From: a bacterium
Lineage (GTDB): Bacteria > Cyanobacteriota > Vampirovibrionia > Gastranaerophilales > Gastranaerophilaceae
DNA: 62,405 bases
NCBI GenBank assembly: GCA_017405375.1
Contig: JAFRAO010000014.1
Location: forward strand, 1 to 62,405
Direction: 5' to 3'
In this document: positions 54,891-62,405 of the stretch, one piece after another
Layout: each line of letters opens with the position of its first letter
Position numbering within the stretch: the stretch's first letter is position 1
The notes under the pieces: generated by a model
The model's input: only the letters and a program-made list of their open reading frames with translations
Database searches by the model: none
Told to the model about the DNA's origin: nothing
Program-made: the position numbers and the translations under genes

Positions 54891-54965
54891 GCTAAACTCC
54901 TTTACTTTTACTTTTTACTATTCCATAGTACAATATTACCTACAAAATTGTAATTTTTTGTTTAT

Positions 54966-55002
54966 AAAAAGAGCCTAAAACAAAAAAGTTTTAGACTCTT
55001 TA
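54966..55002 (-). terminator. Terminator after ompH/skp
   Basis: AAAGAGCCTAAAAC pairs, with one mismatch, with GTTTTAGACTCTTT across a six-A loop. In the minus sense it runs into a T-rich stretch. Confidence 0.7.
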
Positions 55003-55021
55003 CTAATTTTATCCACTAAAA

Positions 55022-55465
55022 TTATTTTACTTTTTTCATAATTTGTTCTGTAATATCAGTTCCGCCGTATAGAACAACACCTTTAGCAATTACCATTGTG
55101 TAACCAAGTGCTTTTGCTTCGTTTGTAATTGTAGCTGTGATACTTGTATCAATAGCTTGTAATTTTGAAGTATAAGCTCTTGTGATTGATTCTTGTCTTT
55201 TTAAGAATTCTTCATCATATTTCTTGATTAATTTTTCTTTGCCTTCTTTTGTTTGTTGTTTATCAACATCTGCTCTAACTGTTGTTAACCATTTTTCCAA
55301 TTCTTGCATTTTTGCTTGTTGTTCTTTCTTCAATGCTTGAACTTGTGCTGATGCTTCTACAACTTGAGGAACACTAACAACTGCGATTTTGTCTGCTGCT
55401 TTTGCAACATTTGTCATTCCCATTGCCAAAATTAATCCGGCTAGTACTAATAGTGATTTTTTCAT
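55022..55465 (-). CDS. OmpH/Skp-like periplasmic chaperone
   Basis: The 147-residue protein has a signal peptide (first about 23 residues, ending AKAA), a short beta strand (KIAVVSVPQVVEAS), a long lysine- and glutamine-rich helical hairpin, and a closing strand (YTMVIAKGVVLYGGTDITEQI), as in Skp. Skp holds outer-membrane proteins in the periplasm. The ribosome binding site is AAAGGAGA. Its neighbours are unrelated. Confidence 0.88.
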   Translation of the reverse strand: MKKSLLVLAGLILAMGMTNVAKAADKIAVVSVPQVVEASAQVQALKKEQQAKMQELEKWLTTVRADVDKQQTKEGKEKLIKKYDEEFLKRQESITRAYTSKLQAIDTSITATITNEAKALGYTMVIAKGVVLYGGTDITEQIMKKVK

Positions 55466-55554
55466 AATAATTCTCCTTTTCTTTCCTTATACTACATTTT
55501 TTATTATTCATTGGCAAATTATTTACAAATAGTTTACATAACCGGATTCCATCT

Positions 55555-58314
55555 TTATGCTTTTACATCCGGAAGATTTTCCAAAGGTATTCCCAAACGT
55601 GTTAAATACTCATATACAGGTCCTTTCTTGCCTTTTTGTATCCAACTGAAATCTTCATCTATTGAGTCTTTAACCATTTTGTTATACTGTTCTTTGTCAT
55701 TGAAATAAATATCAAGTGCTTCATTCATGGCATTCGTAAATTGTTCTATGCATTTAGGTTTTTCATCATTATTGTACATAGCAGTTTTTTCAAAAGGTTC
55801 TTCTGTTAAAATACCATTTTGTTTTCCGTTTCTGTTTACTGTGTCAACAAGTCCGCCAACTTTGCTTGCGATAACAGGTGTTCCAACAGCAAATGATTCA
55901 CCTTGAACAAGTCCGCATGGTTCAAAATAGCTTGGTACTAAGAAGAAATCAGATGCTGCTTGCATTGCAGTCATAGGAGCCATGCCGTGTGCGAATACAA
56001 TTCTGTTAGAATCTTCAGCATTTAATGATTCTTTTAAATTACGTAAACATCTTTTGTGTACTCCGCCTTCACCGTCGCCACCTGCTAAATAGAATATTGG
56101 TTTATTCTTTCCTGGGAAATTTTCTTCCCAATTTTCCAGTATGTTTCTGATTGATTCTGCCATTACGTCAGAACCTTTTTGTGACACTAATCTTCCTACA
56201 AATGTAATTATTGGAGTGTTTTTTAGTTCTTCATCTGTTAAATCAGGCAAATGAGTTTCTCCAACATTTTCCAAATTTTCAAATTGTTTAATCTCTTTTA
56301 GCTTCTTCATTTGTTCTGAATCCGCATATTTTTTATTATCTTTATTTACAAGTAATTTCATATAGTTGTTATAAAAATTGATTTTGTTTGCAGTTCTTGC
56401 ACTTATTAAATCTGCTATTGATGATTTTCTGTTGTATGTTTTGAAGTCTAAATTTGTTAAACCCTTTATAGATTTTCCTCGTTTACCCTCAATATTCAGA
56501 TCTTTAAAATCATTACCGTTAATTATTCCAACAACAGCTTTAGCTTTGTCGTGTTTAGTCTTTATGGCCCAAGCTAACTCTCCAGATTGCTTAGGATCTG
56601 TTACCAATTCATGTACATAATTTTGAGATACAGGATGGAAGTAATCGCTTAGGCATATTCCCATATTCAATAAATTTGTATGATTTTGTGATGAATCATC
56701 TTGATTTATTAATAAAACATTGTCTAAATTTTTCAAACCGCTGTCTTTAGTATTTGTTTTAGAAGCACCACTATTTGCGTTTGATACAATCACGTGTGCA
56801 TAATTATCAAATAAAGTGTTTAATACATTTGAGGTTGCTTCATTTTTTTCGCCCCTGTTGTAAGATGCTGTTGAACCTTGATACTCAGCATTATGACCAA
56901 TCGTTACAATCCTCATATTGCTGATTTTGTCTTTTGCTTGTGCAGATAATTTCTTAAATGCATTTTCCATTGGAGCTTTGTATCTTGCTAATGCTGCAAT
57001 AGGTGATGCTTGCCAATCGTTTAATATTAATCCGTCAGGACTCTTTATTTCATTTAGTGCATCTTCATCTGCTACTTCCAGATTTATTGCGCTGCTTGAA
57101 TCTTCTTTTATTTTTAATAACTCATATACTGCTTTAGAGAAAAATGCAAATTTTTCAGGTTCTTCTGTTTTGTTGTTTGCATTATATATTCCGTCATTAA
57201 AATAACTATCATTTTTTATAAAAATTAACTGTTTTTCTTTTCCGTCATCATTTTTAATTTTTGTTGAATATATTTCAACTTCTTCCGGTCTTGAAACACC
57301 ATGTCTGAATGAATCAATACTATATGATAAAACTTTATTTAAACGGAATTCAGTATTGCCATATTTATAAAAATATTTGCCGTTTTTGTTGATAAAAGAG
57401 GATTTTCCTGCTTGTTGATACATTGGAATAAATGTAGGCATATTTACTCCGAGTTTTGTTGCATTTGTTTGAACTTCAACCGGTACAGAACCTAATCCGC
57501 CTGTTTTAATAGGTGCAAATTCAGATGTTACAGACCAAATTACAGGATTTTTCTCTTCTATCGGTTTTATTTTTGGTTTTCTTGTAAGATGATTTGCTGC
57601 TACTTTTTGAATGTTCTCTATTGCTTTATTGAATGCATTTTCATCTTTGTTCCCAACATCAGGGTTATTCAAAAGAGGAATTCCGTTAAATGAACTTAAA
57701 TATTTTGAAGTTAGTGCATTATTATTTAATAACATTGCACTATCAGCTTTTCCGTTTGCAGCTGCGGCGCTATCTTTTGCCGAATTTGCATTGTTGTTTG
57801 CAGCTACTGCTGTTTGTTCAATATTGTTAAATCGGGTTTTAACTTTATTAATTTTCTCTTCTCTGCTTTGTTCGGAATTGTTTTTTGAAGATAATGTACT
57901 GCCTGCGATACCTGCTGTAGCGCCTGATAAAGCTCCTATCAGAGAATCTACAACTTTGTTTGATTCTGAAGATTTATTTGTAAGTTTCTTTAATTCTTCT
58001 GCTGTCAATTTTTCAGATTTTAAAATTTCTTTTTTTAAACCGTCAATGGATTTCATTGATAATTTATGTGAAATTAATACAGATATTGGTATGGCAGCCA
58101 TAGGCAAAATTACCGGAAGGTACTTTTTAAAAGAACTTGAATCCGAAGAATTTTTATCACTATTAACTTGTGTCGTTGTTATAGGATTGCTTTTTAAAGA
58201 TTCATTTTTACTCTCTTTTTGTAATGCTTCTCTGTTAGGAGAATTTTCTTTTTTTGTTTCACCAATAGGAAAACTTACGTTTCTGTTTAAATTTTGTACA
58301 ACATTAACACTCAT
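55555..58314 (-). CDS. Glycogen synthase-like GT5 enzyme with membrane-anchor N-terminus
   Basis: The 919-residue protein is nearly twice the usual GlgA length. Residues from about 255 form the GT5 domain: SVTSEFAPIKTGGLGSVP, DWQASPIAALA, IGHNAEYQG, FVGRLVSQKGSDV, and EPCGLVQGESFAVGTPVIAS. The first 250 residues are extra. They include a hydrophobic helix (about 64-84, LPVILPMAAIPISVLISHKL), a second glycine-rich hydrophobic stretch near 118-140, and a low-complexity Asn/Ala region (NNNANSAKDSAAAANGKADSA). The sugar-nucleotide substrate cannot be read from sequence. No other glycogen genes are nearby. Confidence 0.85.
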   Translation of the reverse strand: MSVNVVQNLNRNVSFPIGETKKENSPNREALQKESKNESLKSNPITTTQVNSDKNSSDSSSFKKYLPVILPMAAIPISVLISHKLSMKSIDGLKKEILKSEKLTAEELKKLTNKSSESNKVVDSLIGALSGATAGIAGSTLSSKNNSEQSREEKINKVKTRFNNIEQTAVAANNNANSAKDSAAAANGKADSAMLLNNNALTSKYLSSFNGIPLLNNPDVGNKDENAFNKAIENIQKVAANHLTRKPKIKPIEEKNPVIWSVTSEFAPIKTGGLGSVPVEVQTNATKLGVNMPTFIPMYQQAGKSSFINKNGKYFYKYGNTEFRLNKVLSYSIDSFRHGVSRPEEVEIYSTKIKNDDGKEKQLIFIKNDSYFNDGIYNANNKTEEPEKFAFFSKAVYELLKIKEDSSSAINLEVADEDALNEIKSPDGLILNDWQASPIAALARYKAPMENAFKKLSAQAKDKISNMRIVTIGHNAEYQGSTASYNRGEKNEATSNVLNTLFDNYAHVIVSNANSGASKTNTKDSGLKNLDNVLLINQDDSSQNHTNLLNMGICLSDYFHPVSQNYVHELVTDPKQSGELAWAIKTKHDKAKAVVGIINGNDFKDLNIEGKRGKSIKGLTNLDFKTYNRKSSIADLISARTANKINFYNNYMKLLVNKDNKKYADSEQMKKLKEIKQFENLENVGETHLPDLTDEELKNTPIITFVGRLVSQKGSDVMAESIRNILENWEENFPGKNKPIFYLAGGDGEGGVHKRCLRNLKESLNAEDSNRIVFAHGMAPMTAMQAASDFFLVPSYFEPCGLVQGESFAVGTPVIASKVGGLVDTVNRNGKQNGILTEEPFEKTAMYNNDEKPKCIEQFTNAMNEALDIYFNDKEQYNKMVKDSIDEDFSWIQKGKKGPVYEYLTRLGIPLENLPDVKA

Positions 58315-58635
58315 ATAACACCCCTTTGTCTAAAAAATAGTACACTTATGCCTTAAAACACTAATATATTTTATTTTCGCAATAAATAGAAATCTATACA
58401 CCACATTTACTGTATATATGTAGTTTAAAATAAAAAAAAAATTTATTTGCGCATAATTAAAGAATTTTTACATAAAATGTTACAAATATTAACATTAAGA
58501 GTTATTTGAATTGATTTTAAGCAAAAAATTATTATATTGAATAATAAAATCAATCAAATGTATGATTTTTTAAAAAATTACTACAATTAAAAAAAAAATA
58601 ATTCGATATAAAGTTTGAATAAGCGAGGCGGTAAA
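58315..58635. other. AT-rich divergent region upstream of flagellar genes
   Basis: No open frame is present. It must hold the promoters of the glycogen-synthase-like gene and the flagellar operon. A perfect inverted pair, TTGATTTTA (58511-58519) and TAAAATCAA (58545-58553), is spaced by 25 bases and could be an operator. Several A- and T-runs occur. Confidence 0.4.
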
Positions 58636-59331
58636 ATGAAAATAAAAGGCGGAATTCAAATAAATGAGAACAGTTTAAAAACAGCTATCAAGGCTATGCA
58701 GGTGCAGACAGCTCTTATGGCTAATACCAGTGAAAATATAAACGGATTTGATAAAGTTGGTTATCAAAGAAAAGAATCTGTTGTATCTTCATTTACCGAG
58801 TATTTAGGAGTAGATGGATTATCATCTGTTGTTGATGATACGGTAGGCAGATTAATCAGTTCTCAAAATTCATTAGACCTTGCTCTTGCGACTAAAGGTT
58901 ATTTTCAAATTCAAACGCAAAATGGTATAAAATTAACTCGTGATGGCAGGTTTAAATTAGATGCAGAAGGAAATCTTTTGGATTTGGAAGATAATAAGGT
59001 TCTTTCAAATACCGGCATGCCAATTAAATTTGAAAAACTTCCGGAAAAATTAAGTGATATTGTAGTTAATACACGTGGTGTAATAAACATTTTAAATAAA
59101 GAAAACAATAAGATGGAAAAAATCGGAACACTTGGTATTGTTGACCAAAACGGTGTTGGTATTGTAAATCCGCAAGTACAGCAAGGATTTAACGAAGCAT
59201 CAAATATTTCATTACAAAATGAATTTATGAGTCTAGTTCCGGTAAGAAGAGCATTTGAGGCTAACAGACAGATGTTTTTAATTGGCAATTCTTTATTGCA
59301 AAAGACAATCAGTCAACTTGGACAAGCATAA
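58636..59331 (+). CDS. Flagellar basal-body rod protein, FlgF/FlgG-like
   Basis: The 231-residue protein (ATG at 58636, ribosome binding site GCGAGGCGG) has the rod-protein N-terminus (LKTAIKAMQVQTALMANTSENINGFDKVGYQRKE), a core with GYFQIQTQNGIKLTRDGRFKLD, and the conserved C-terminal helix ending ALFEAN-like (VRRAFEANRQMFLIGNSLLQKTI). Rod proteins are exported through the flagellar type III apparatus. I cannot decide between FlgF and FlgG. First gene of a four-gene operon. Confidence 0.82.
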   Translation: MKIKGGIQINENSLKTAIKAMQVQTALMANTSENINGFDKVGYQRKESVVSSFTEYLGVDGLSSVVDDTVGRLISSQNSLDLALATKGYFQIQTQNGIKLTRDGRFKLDAEGNLLDLEDNKVLSNTGMPIKFEKLPEKLSDIVVNTRGVINILNKENNKMEKIGTLGIVDQNGVGIVNPQVQQGFNEASNISLQNEFMSLVPVRRAFEANRQMFLIGNSLLQKTISQLGQA

Positions 59332-59352
59332 TATTAAAAGCGAGGTAGTTCT

Positions 59353-60075
59353 ATGTACAGCATTCAAGGAATAATCAGAAAAAATGTAAATAATGCAAGC
59401 AGTATGTTTGAAAGATTGGCATACGTCGGCTCAAATTATGCAAATTATAATACAAACGGTTATAAGGCTGTCAGATTTGAACAAATGTTGTCTGAAGATG
59501 GTTATGTTTCAGGTGTAGTCAGAACTGATTATAAAAACGGAGCATTGAAAATGACATCAAATCCTTATGATGTAGCGATAGATGGTGAGGGTTTTATTCC
59601 GATAGTATCTCCTGATGGTGAAGTCGCATATACAAGAGATGGTTCGTTTAAAAGAGGTAAAGACGGTTATTTAATGACGAATGATAATTGGATTGTCGGT
59701 GCCGGTATAAAACTTCCTGCAAATGTGTATAAATTTCAAATAAAACCTGACGGAAGCGTTTATACTTATGAGTCAGCTTTGGATAAAGAAGGAAAATGTC
59801 ATGGAACGATACCTTTAGTTCAATTTGATTGTAACGAAGGTTTGGAAGCTGATACTAACGGAAACAGAGTTTGGCAAACAGAAGAATCGGGTGAACCTAA
59901 ATTAGTAAAAAACCATGATTATATAAAACAAAATTTTATTGAAAGATCAAACACAGATATATATGCATCCGTTAATGACATGTTAAGATTAAATGCTTCA
60001 ATGCTTGCGAGCATGTCTATAGTAAAAATGACAGACGATATGTATAATAAATCTATTAATATAAGAGAGGGTTAA
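59353..60075 (+). CDS. Flagellar basal-body rod protein, FlgF/FlgG-like
   Basis: The 240-residue protein has the rod-protein core (NPYDVAIDGEGFIPIVSPDGEVAYTRDGSFKR) and N- and C-terminal helices, with NYANYNTNGYKAVRFEQML in place of the usual ANxxTxGFK motif. It lies 21 bases after the previous gene. The ribosome binding site is GCGAGG. It is probably the partner distal or proximal rod subunit. Confidence 0.82.
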   Translation: MYSIQGIIRKNVNNASSMFERLAYVGSNYANYNTNGYKAVRFEQMLSEDGYVSGVVRTDYKNGALKMTSNPYDVAIDGEGFIPIVSPDGEVAYTRDGSFKRGKDGYLMTNDNWIVGAGIKLPANVYKFQIKPDGSVYTYESALDKEGKCHGTIPLVQFDCNEGLEADTNGNRVWQTEESGEPKLVKNHDYIKQNFIERSNTDIYASVNDMLRLNASMLASMSIVKMTDDMYNKSINIREG

Positions 60076-60122
60076 TTAACGGGTAATGATTATTAATAAG
60101 TTAATTAATGAGAGGTGATAAA

Positions 60123-60479
60123 ATGGCGATATATAATACTGCGGATAGCATTTCAAAAACATCAAATATATTAGGACTTGTTGCAAAAAGACAAAAGTTA
60201 TTAACTGAAAATATTGCAAATGTTGATACGCCGAATTATGTAAGAAAAGATATAGATTTTAAATCCGTTTTAAGTAACATGAATGGTCCTATGGAAACAA
60301 CTTTATCAAAACAAATGGGTTCTACATCATTGGTAAATGAACAAACAGATGAAATTGGAGTAAATATTACCGACGAATTAATAAATATGCAAGAAAATTC
60401 ATTAATATATACAATGGCAATCAGACGTATGTCTAATGTAATTAATATAATGAAAACAGTTGTAAATGTCGGCAAATAA
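60123..60479 (+). CDS. flgB: Flagellar rod protein FlgB
   Basis: The 118-residue protein (ATG at 60123, ribosome binding site GAGAGGTGA) has the FlgB N-terminal pattern KRQKLLTENIANVDTPNYVRKDIDF and a C-terminal helix with AIRRMSNVINIMKTVV. FlgB is the proximal rod subunit next to FliE and the MS ring. The annotation start is moved five codons downstream of the longest frame. Confidence 0.92.
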   Translation: MAIYNTADSISKTSNILGLVAKRQKLLTENIANVDTPNYVRKDIDFKSVLSNMNGPMETTLSKQMGSTSLVNEQTDEIGVNITDELINMQENSLIYTMAIRRMSNVINIMKTVVNVGK

Positions 60480-60504
60480 TAATACAGAATAGAGAGGTAA
60501 TAAT

Positions 60505-60948
60505 ATGGGAATACTTGATTCAATGTATATAAGTTCAAATGCATTAAAAGCTCATAGCAGCAGATTGGACGTTCATACAAAAAATATTGCAAATATTGAT
60601 ACACCGAATTATGTTAGAAAGATTCCCGTATTAAATACAATAAATGATAATTCATTTGGTACAGTTTTAAATAATATGCAGATTGGAAATGTTGATTTTA
60701 GCAATACATCACCGTTACAAGGCGGGGTAACTTATGGCGGAACGGTTGAAGATCCTACATTGGGGGAAAAAATCTATAAACCCGGTCATCCTGATGCAGA
60801 TGAAAACGGATATATAAGAAGTTCAAATGTAAATCCTATGATTGATATAGCTGATGCAATGGTTGCTCAAAGAGCATACGAAGCCAGCCTTGCGGTAATA
60901 AATATTACAAAAGCTATGGCAACAAAGGCTACTGAAATAGGCAGATAG
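60505..60948 (+). CDS. flgC: Flagellar rod protein FlgC
   Basis: The 147-residue protein starts with GILDSMYISSNALKAHSSRLDVHTKNIANIDTP and ends with NVNPMIDIADAMVAQRAYEASLAVINITKAM, the complete FlgC pattern. The ribosome binding site is GAGAGG. It is the last gene of this cluster; fliE, fliF and the export genes do not follow. Confidence 0.93.
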   Translation: MGILDSMYISSNALKAHSSRLDVHTKNIANIDTPNYVRKIPVLNTINDNSFGTVLNNMQIGNVDFSNTSPLQGGVTYGGTVEDPTLGEKIYKPGHPDADENGYIRSSNVNPMIDIADAMVAQRAYEASLAVINITKAMATKATEIGR

Positions 60949-60986
60949 TCGATATTAAAATTTTGTTTCCTTCAAAATAGAAGAAT

Positions 60987-61160
60987 TTACTTACAACTTT
61001 TAACTGTTAGTCCGAGTTGTCTTGTCGGATTATTTTTACATTTCCCTGCTGTATAGCCCGTTGTTGACGAATCAATAATAGTATTCAGGTAATCCATATT
61101 ATTTGCAAACATTATCCAAGTTCCTGCTGAACCCCCTGCGTGCAAAGCAGATTTTAACAT
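60987..61160 (-). pseudogene. Prepilin-like remnant, 5' and 3' ends fused
   Basis: The 57-codon frame begins MLKSALHAGGSAG and passes directly to TWIMFANNMDYLNT, ending GKCKNNPT through LTVKSCK. The last 45 residues are the conserved tail of the local prepilin family. The N-helix and globular domain are absent. It looks like another internal-deletion derivative, independent of the one at 54444. Confidence 0.65.
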
Positions 61161-61243
61161 TTTACTAAAAACCTAAAAACATCTAAAATCAATGTTTTTC
61201 CCCTTCCTGAAACTTATCCATTTTCTATGAAACTACCCCTCAA

Positions 61244-61265
61244 ATGGACACAGAATGGACACAGA
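61244..61265 (+). repeat. Tandem 11-bp repeat (ATGGACACAGA)x2
   Basis: Two perfect copies lie side by side at 61244-61254 and 61255-61265, about 36 bases upstream of the small gene at 61301. The core TGGACACA also forms the inverted repeat arms near 36.6 and 36.7 kb. Confidence 0.75.
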
Positions 61266-61300
61266 TTTTTAACTGTACCTTAAATCGGAAGAAGGGAAAA

Positions 61301-61495
61301 ATGAAACAAAAAATAGAAAAAGAATATCCAACTATTACAGATTTACTAATAGAAGTATTAGAACAAGACTTCCCTGACAAACTACCTAGGGAATACAAAG
61401 ACAATTATGAGCTAGGAGTATTGATAGGACAGCAACAAGTAATAGACAAGTTAAAATTTGAAAAAGATTGTCAAGAAAATATATTGCATGAGTAG
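61301..61495 (+). CDS. Small protein of unknown function
   Basis: From the ATG at 61301 (GAAGGG ribosome binding site) the protein has 64 residues, acidic and soluble: a helix with ITDLLIEVLEQDFPDKLP, then ELGVLIGQQQVIDKLKFEKD. No family is recognised. It could be co-transcribed with the prepilin-like gene 42 bases downstream. Confidence 0.5.
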   Translation: MKQKIEKEYPTITDLLIEVLEQDFPDKLPREYKDNYELGVLIGQQQVIDKLKFEKDCQENILHE

Positions 61496-61537
61496 AAGTA
61501 ATATGTTATATTAATACCTATGATAAAGGATATTAAT

Positions 61538-62233
61538 ATGAACAAAATAAAGAAATTAATTGCATTTACTTTAGCTGAAACGCTTATTGTCATGGGTATA
61601 ATCGGTGTTGTTGCAGCTTTGACAATACCAAATGTTAATAAAAACACCAGTAATATGGAAAAAGTAACAAGATTTAAGAAAATATATGCAGAGCTAAACG
61701 AAGCACTTGATAGAGCCACCGCTGTGTATGGTCCTATCGAAACTTGGTATCAAAATATACCAGAAAGCGCAGCTGCAAAAAAATTCACAGATAGATTAAC
61801 TGAATTTATGAAAGTTAATAAATCATATAGTTGTCTATCTGATGAAACTTTTGATGTAGATGAAGGTGGTTCTTCTTGTGTTATTTTTGCGAACGGTGCA
61901 AGTATTATTTACTGCTTTAACTGTGATTATTTTTTTATAGATATAGATGGTCCAAATAAAGGTAAAAATGAATTAGGCATAGATAGATTTTTTTTAGGTG
62001 GATATGATGATGGTTATCATGATTTTATCCATGGAATAACAGCTTCTTCTGTTAGTCCATCTGAATTTCGTAATGATGCAACATATTGTTTTAAATATAA
62101 AGGAATGTGTGGACAATGGATATTAGATAATGGAAACATGGATTATTTAAATGCAGATAGAGATGGAAAGTGTAAAAACGATACATCAAAAGTACTGGGT
62201 TACGGCGAGGGCAAAGTCCAAAGCTGTAAGTAA
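61538..62233 (+). CDS. Type IV prepilin-like protein
   Basis: The intact 231-residue member of the local family has a short basic leader (MNKIKKLIA), then the N-helix FTLAETLIVMGIIGVVAAL with the Glu at position 5 of the mature protein. A globular domain with six cysteines follows, then the tail GNMDYLNADRDGKCKND and GYGEGKVQSCK. The junction is Ala-Phe rather than Gly-Phe. The ATG at 61538 is preferred over one six codons upstream because AAGGA is correctly placed. Confidence 0.85.
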   Translation: MNKIKKLIAFTLAETLIVMGIIGVVAALTIPNVNKNTSNMEKVTRFKKIYAELNEALDRATAVYGPIETWYQNIPESAAAKKFTDRLTEFMKVNKSYSCLSDETFDVDEGGSSCVIFANGASIIYCFNCDYFFIDIDGPNKGKNELGIDRFFLGGYDDGYHDFIHGITASSVSPSEFRNDATYCFKYKGMCGQWILDNGNMDYLNADRDGKCKNDTSKVLGYGEGKVQSCK

Positions 62234-62279
62234 TCAAATAACCAACAATCAAATAAAATTTAATAAAACAAATACAATC

Positions 62280-62316
62280 AAGAACCACACCTACAATACA
62301 GGCAGTGGTTCTTTTA
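62280..62316 (+). terminator. Terminator after the prepilin-like gene
   Basis: AAGAACCAC (62280-62288) pairs with GTGGTTCTT (62305-62313) across a 16-base loop. Only four T follow, so the call is moderate. Confidence 0.65.
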
Positions 62317-62331
62317 CGTTTAAAGAATATT

Positions 62332-62405
62332 ATGAACAATCAAAGTGTCAAGAATCCTGTAGCTGAGATTAATTATTGGATTAATCTTGCAGACAAAGAG
62401 TTAAA
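62332..62405 (+). CDS. Start of a gene running off the right edge
   Basis: An ATG at 62332 opens a frame that stays open to the window end and reads NNQSVKNPVAEINYWINLAD. The spacing of Trp, Ala and Asp is reminiscent of the first helix of HEPN-domain proteins, but too little is visible to name it. Confidence 0.35.
   Translation, partial: MNNQSVKNPVAEINYWINLADKEL

Noticed and set aside
57611..58318. Long plus-strand open frame of 235 codons opposite the glycogen-synthase-like gene
   Set aside because: It lies entirely antisense to the well-supported N-terminal part of that gene, has no ribosome binding site, and its sequence is the mirror of an Asn/Ala-rich region.

Overview
The window is AT-rich DNA (roughly 30% G+C by eye) from a Gram-negative-type bacterium. 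Three things point to a non-photosynthetic relative of cyanobacteria (Vampirovibrionia/Melainabacteria, most likely a gut Gastranaerophilales); this is inference, not a database match. They are prepilin-like proteins with the segment FTLAETLIVMGIIGVVAAL, a Ycf23/DUF561 protein otherwise typical of cyanobacteria and plastids, and LptA/LptC-type envelope genes beside flagellar rod genes.

Layout. 1-110: 3' remnant of a prepilin gene with a heptamer repeat. 0.36-5.1 kb: recO-pilT (minus), then gcvT-gcvH-gcvPA (plus). 5.2-10.4 kb: rpsU, a prepilin-like gene whose 5' coding part is interrupted by 13 G, a LOG protein, gdhA and a large TPR protein. 10.5-18.5 kb: gyrA, then an MshEN-like protein, an AI-2E-family transporter and a radical SAM protein, then an exported protein of unknown function, DUF4127 and mntP. 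18.6-25.2 kb (minus): lptC-lptA-TPR-dprA-topA-aroE, nearly all overlapping or touching. 25.3-30.5 kb: dapA, secD-secF, an exported amylase-like protein apparently without catalytic residues, and rpmB. 30.6-35.5 kb: ycf23, an exported trypsin-like protease, a small ETAGS-repeat protein, and a set of small membrane proteins of unknown function, one with an HEAGH metalloprotease motif.

36.3-47.4 kb is a decayed genomic island. A complete tRNA-Asp(GTC) lies on the minus strand at 47342-47419. The last 21 bases of that tRNA recur, in the same orientation, at 36334-36354, each copy followed by a terminator hairpin. The island carries a Gabija-like pair (OLD-family ATPase/TOPRIM nuclease plus UvrD-like helicase, the helicase split by a one-base frameshift). 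The pair is translationally coupled to a DUF4143 ATPase gene with three 33-bp-spaced repeats upstream. The island also holds a UmuC-like polymerase, a broken class II photolyase, bcp, ogt, a stand-alone Mu-F-like cysteine protein and an exported VRR-NUC protein. A second tRNA 3' remnant at 45786-45813 and a 51-bp sequence repeated just inside both tRNA boundaries (45677 and 47203) suggest that islands accumulated in tandem. A serine-recombinase C-terminal remnant lies just outside the left boundary.

47.4-53.5 kb is housekeeping again: a TM1266-like regulator, glyS, mgtE and argS. 53.5-62.4 kb mixes broken accessory genes (a DinD/Bro-N pseudogene and prepilin deletion derivatives) with ompH/skp, a membrane-anchored long glycogen synthase, four flagellar rod genes (flgF/G-like x2, flgB, flgC) and one intact prepilin-like gene.

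The most interesting signals are the phase-variation-like repeats in or near prepilin genes, the DUF4143-GajA-GajB operon, and the tRNA-targeted island ends with matching recombinase-site-like heptamers.
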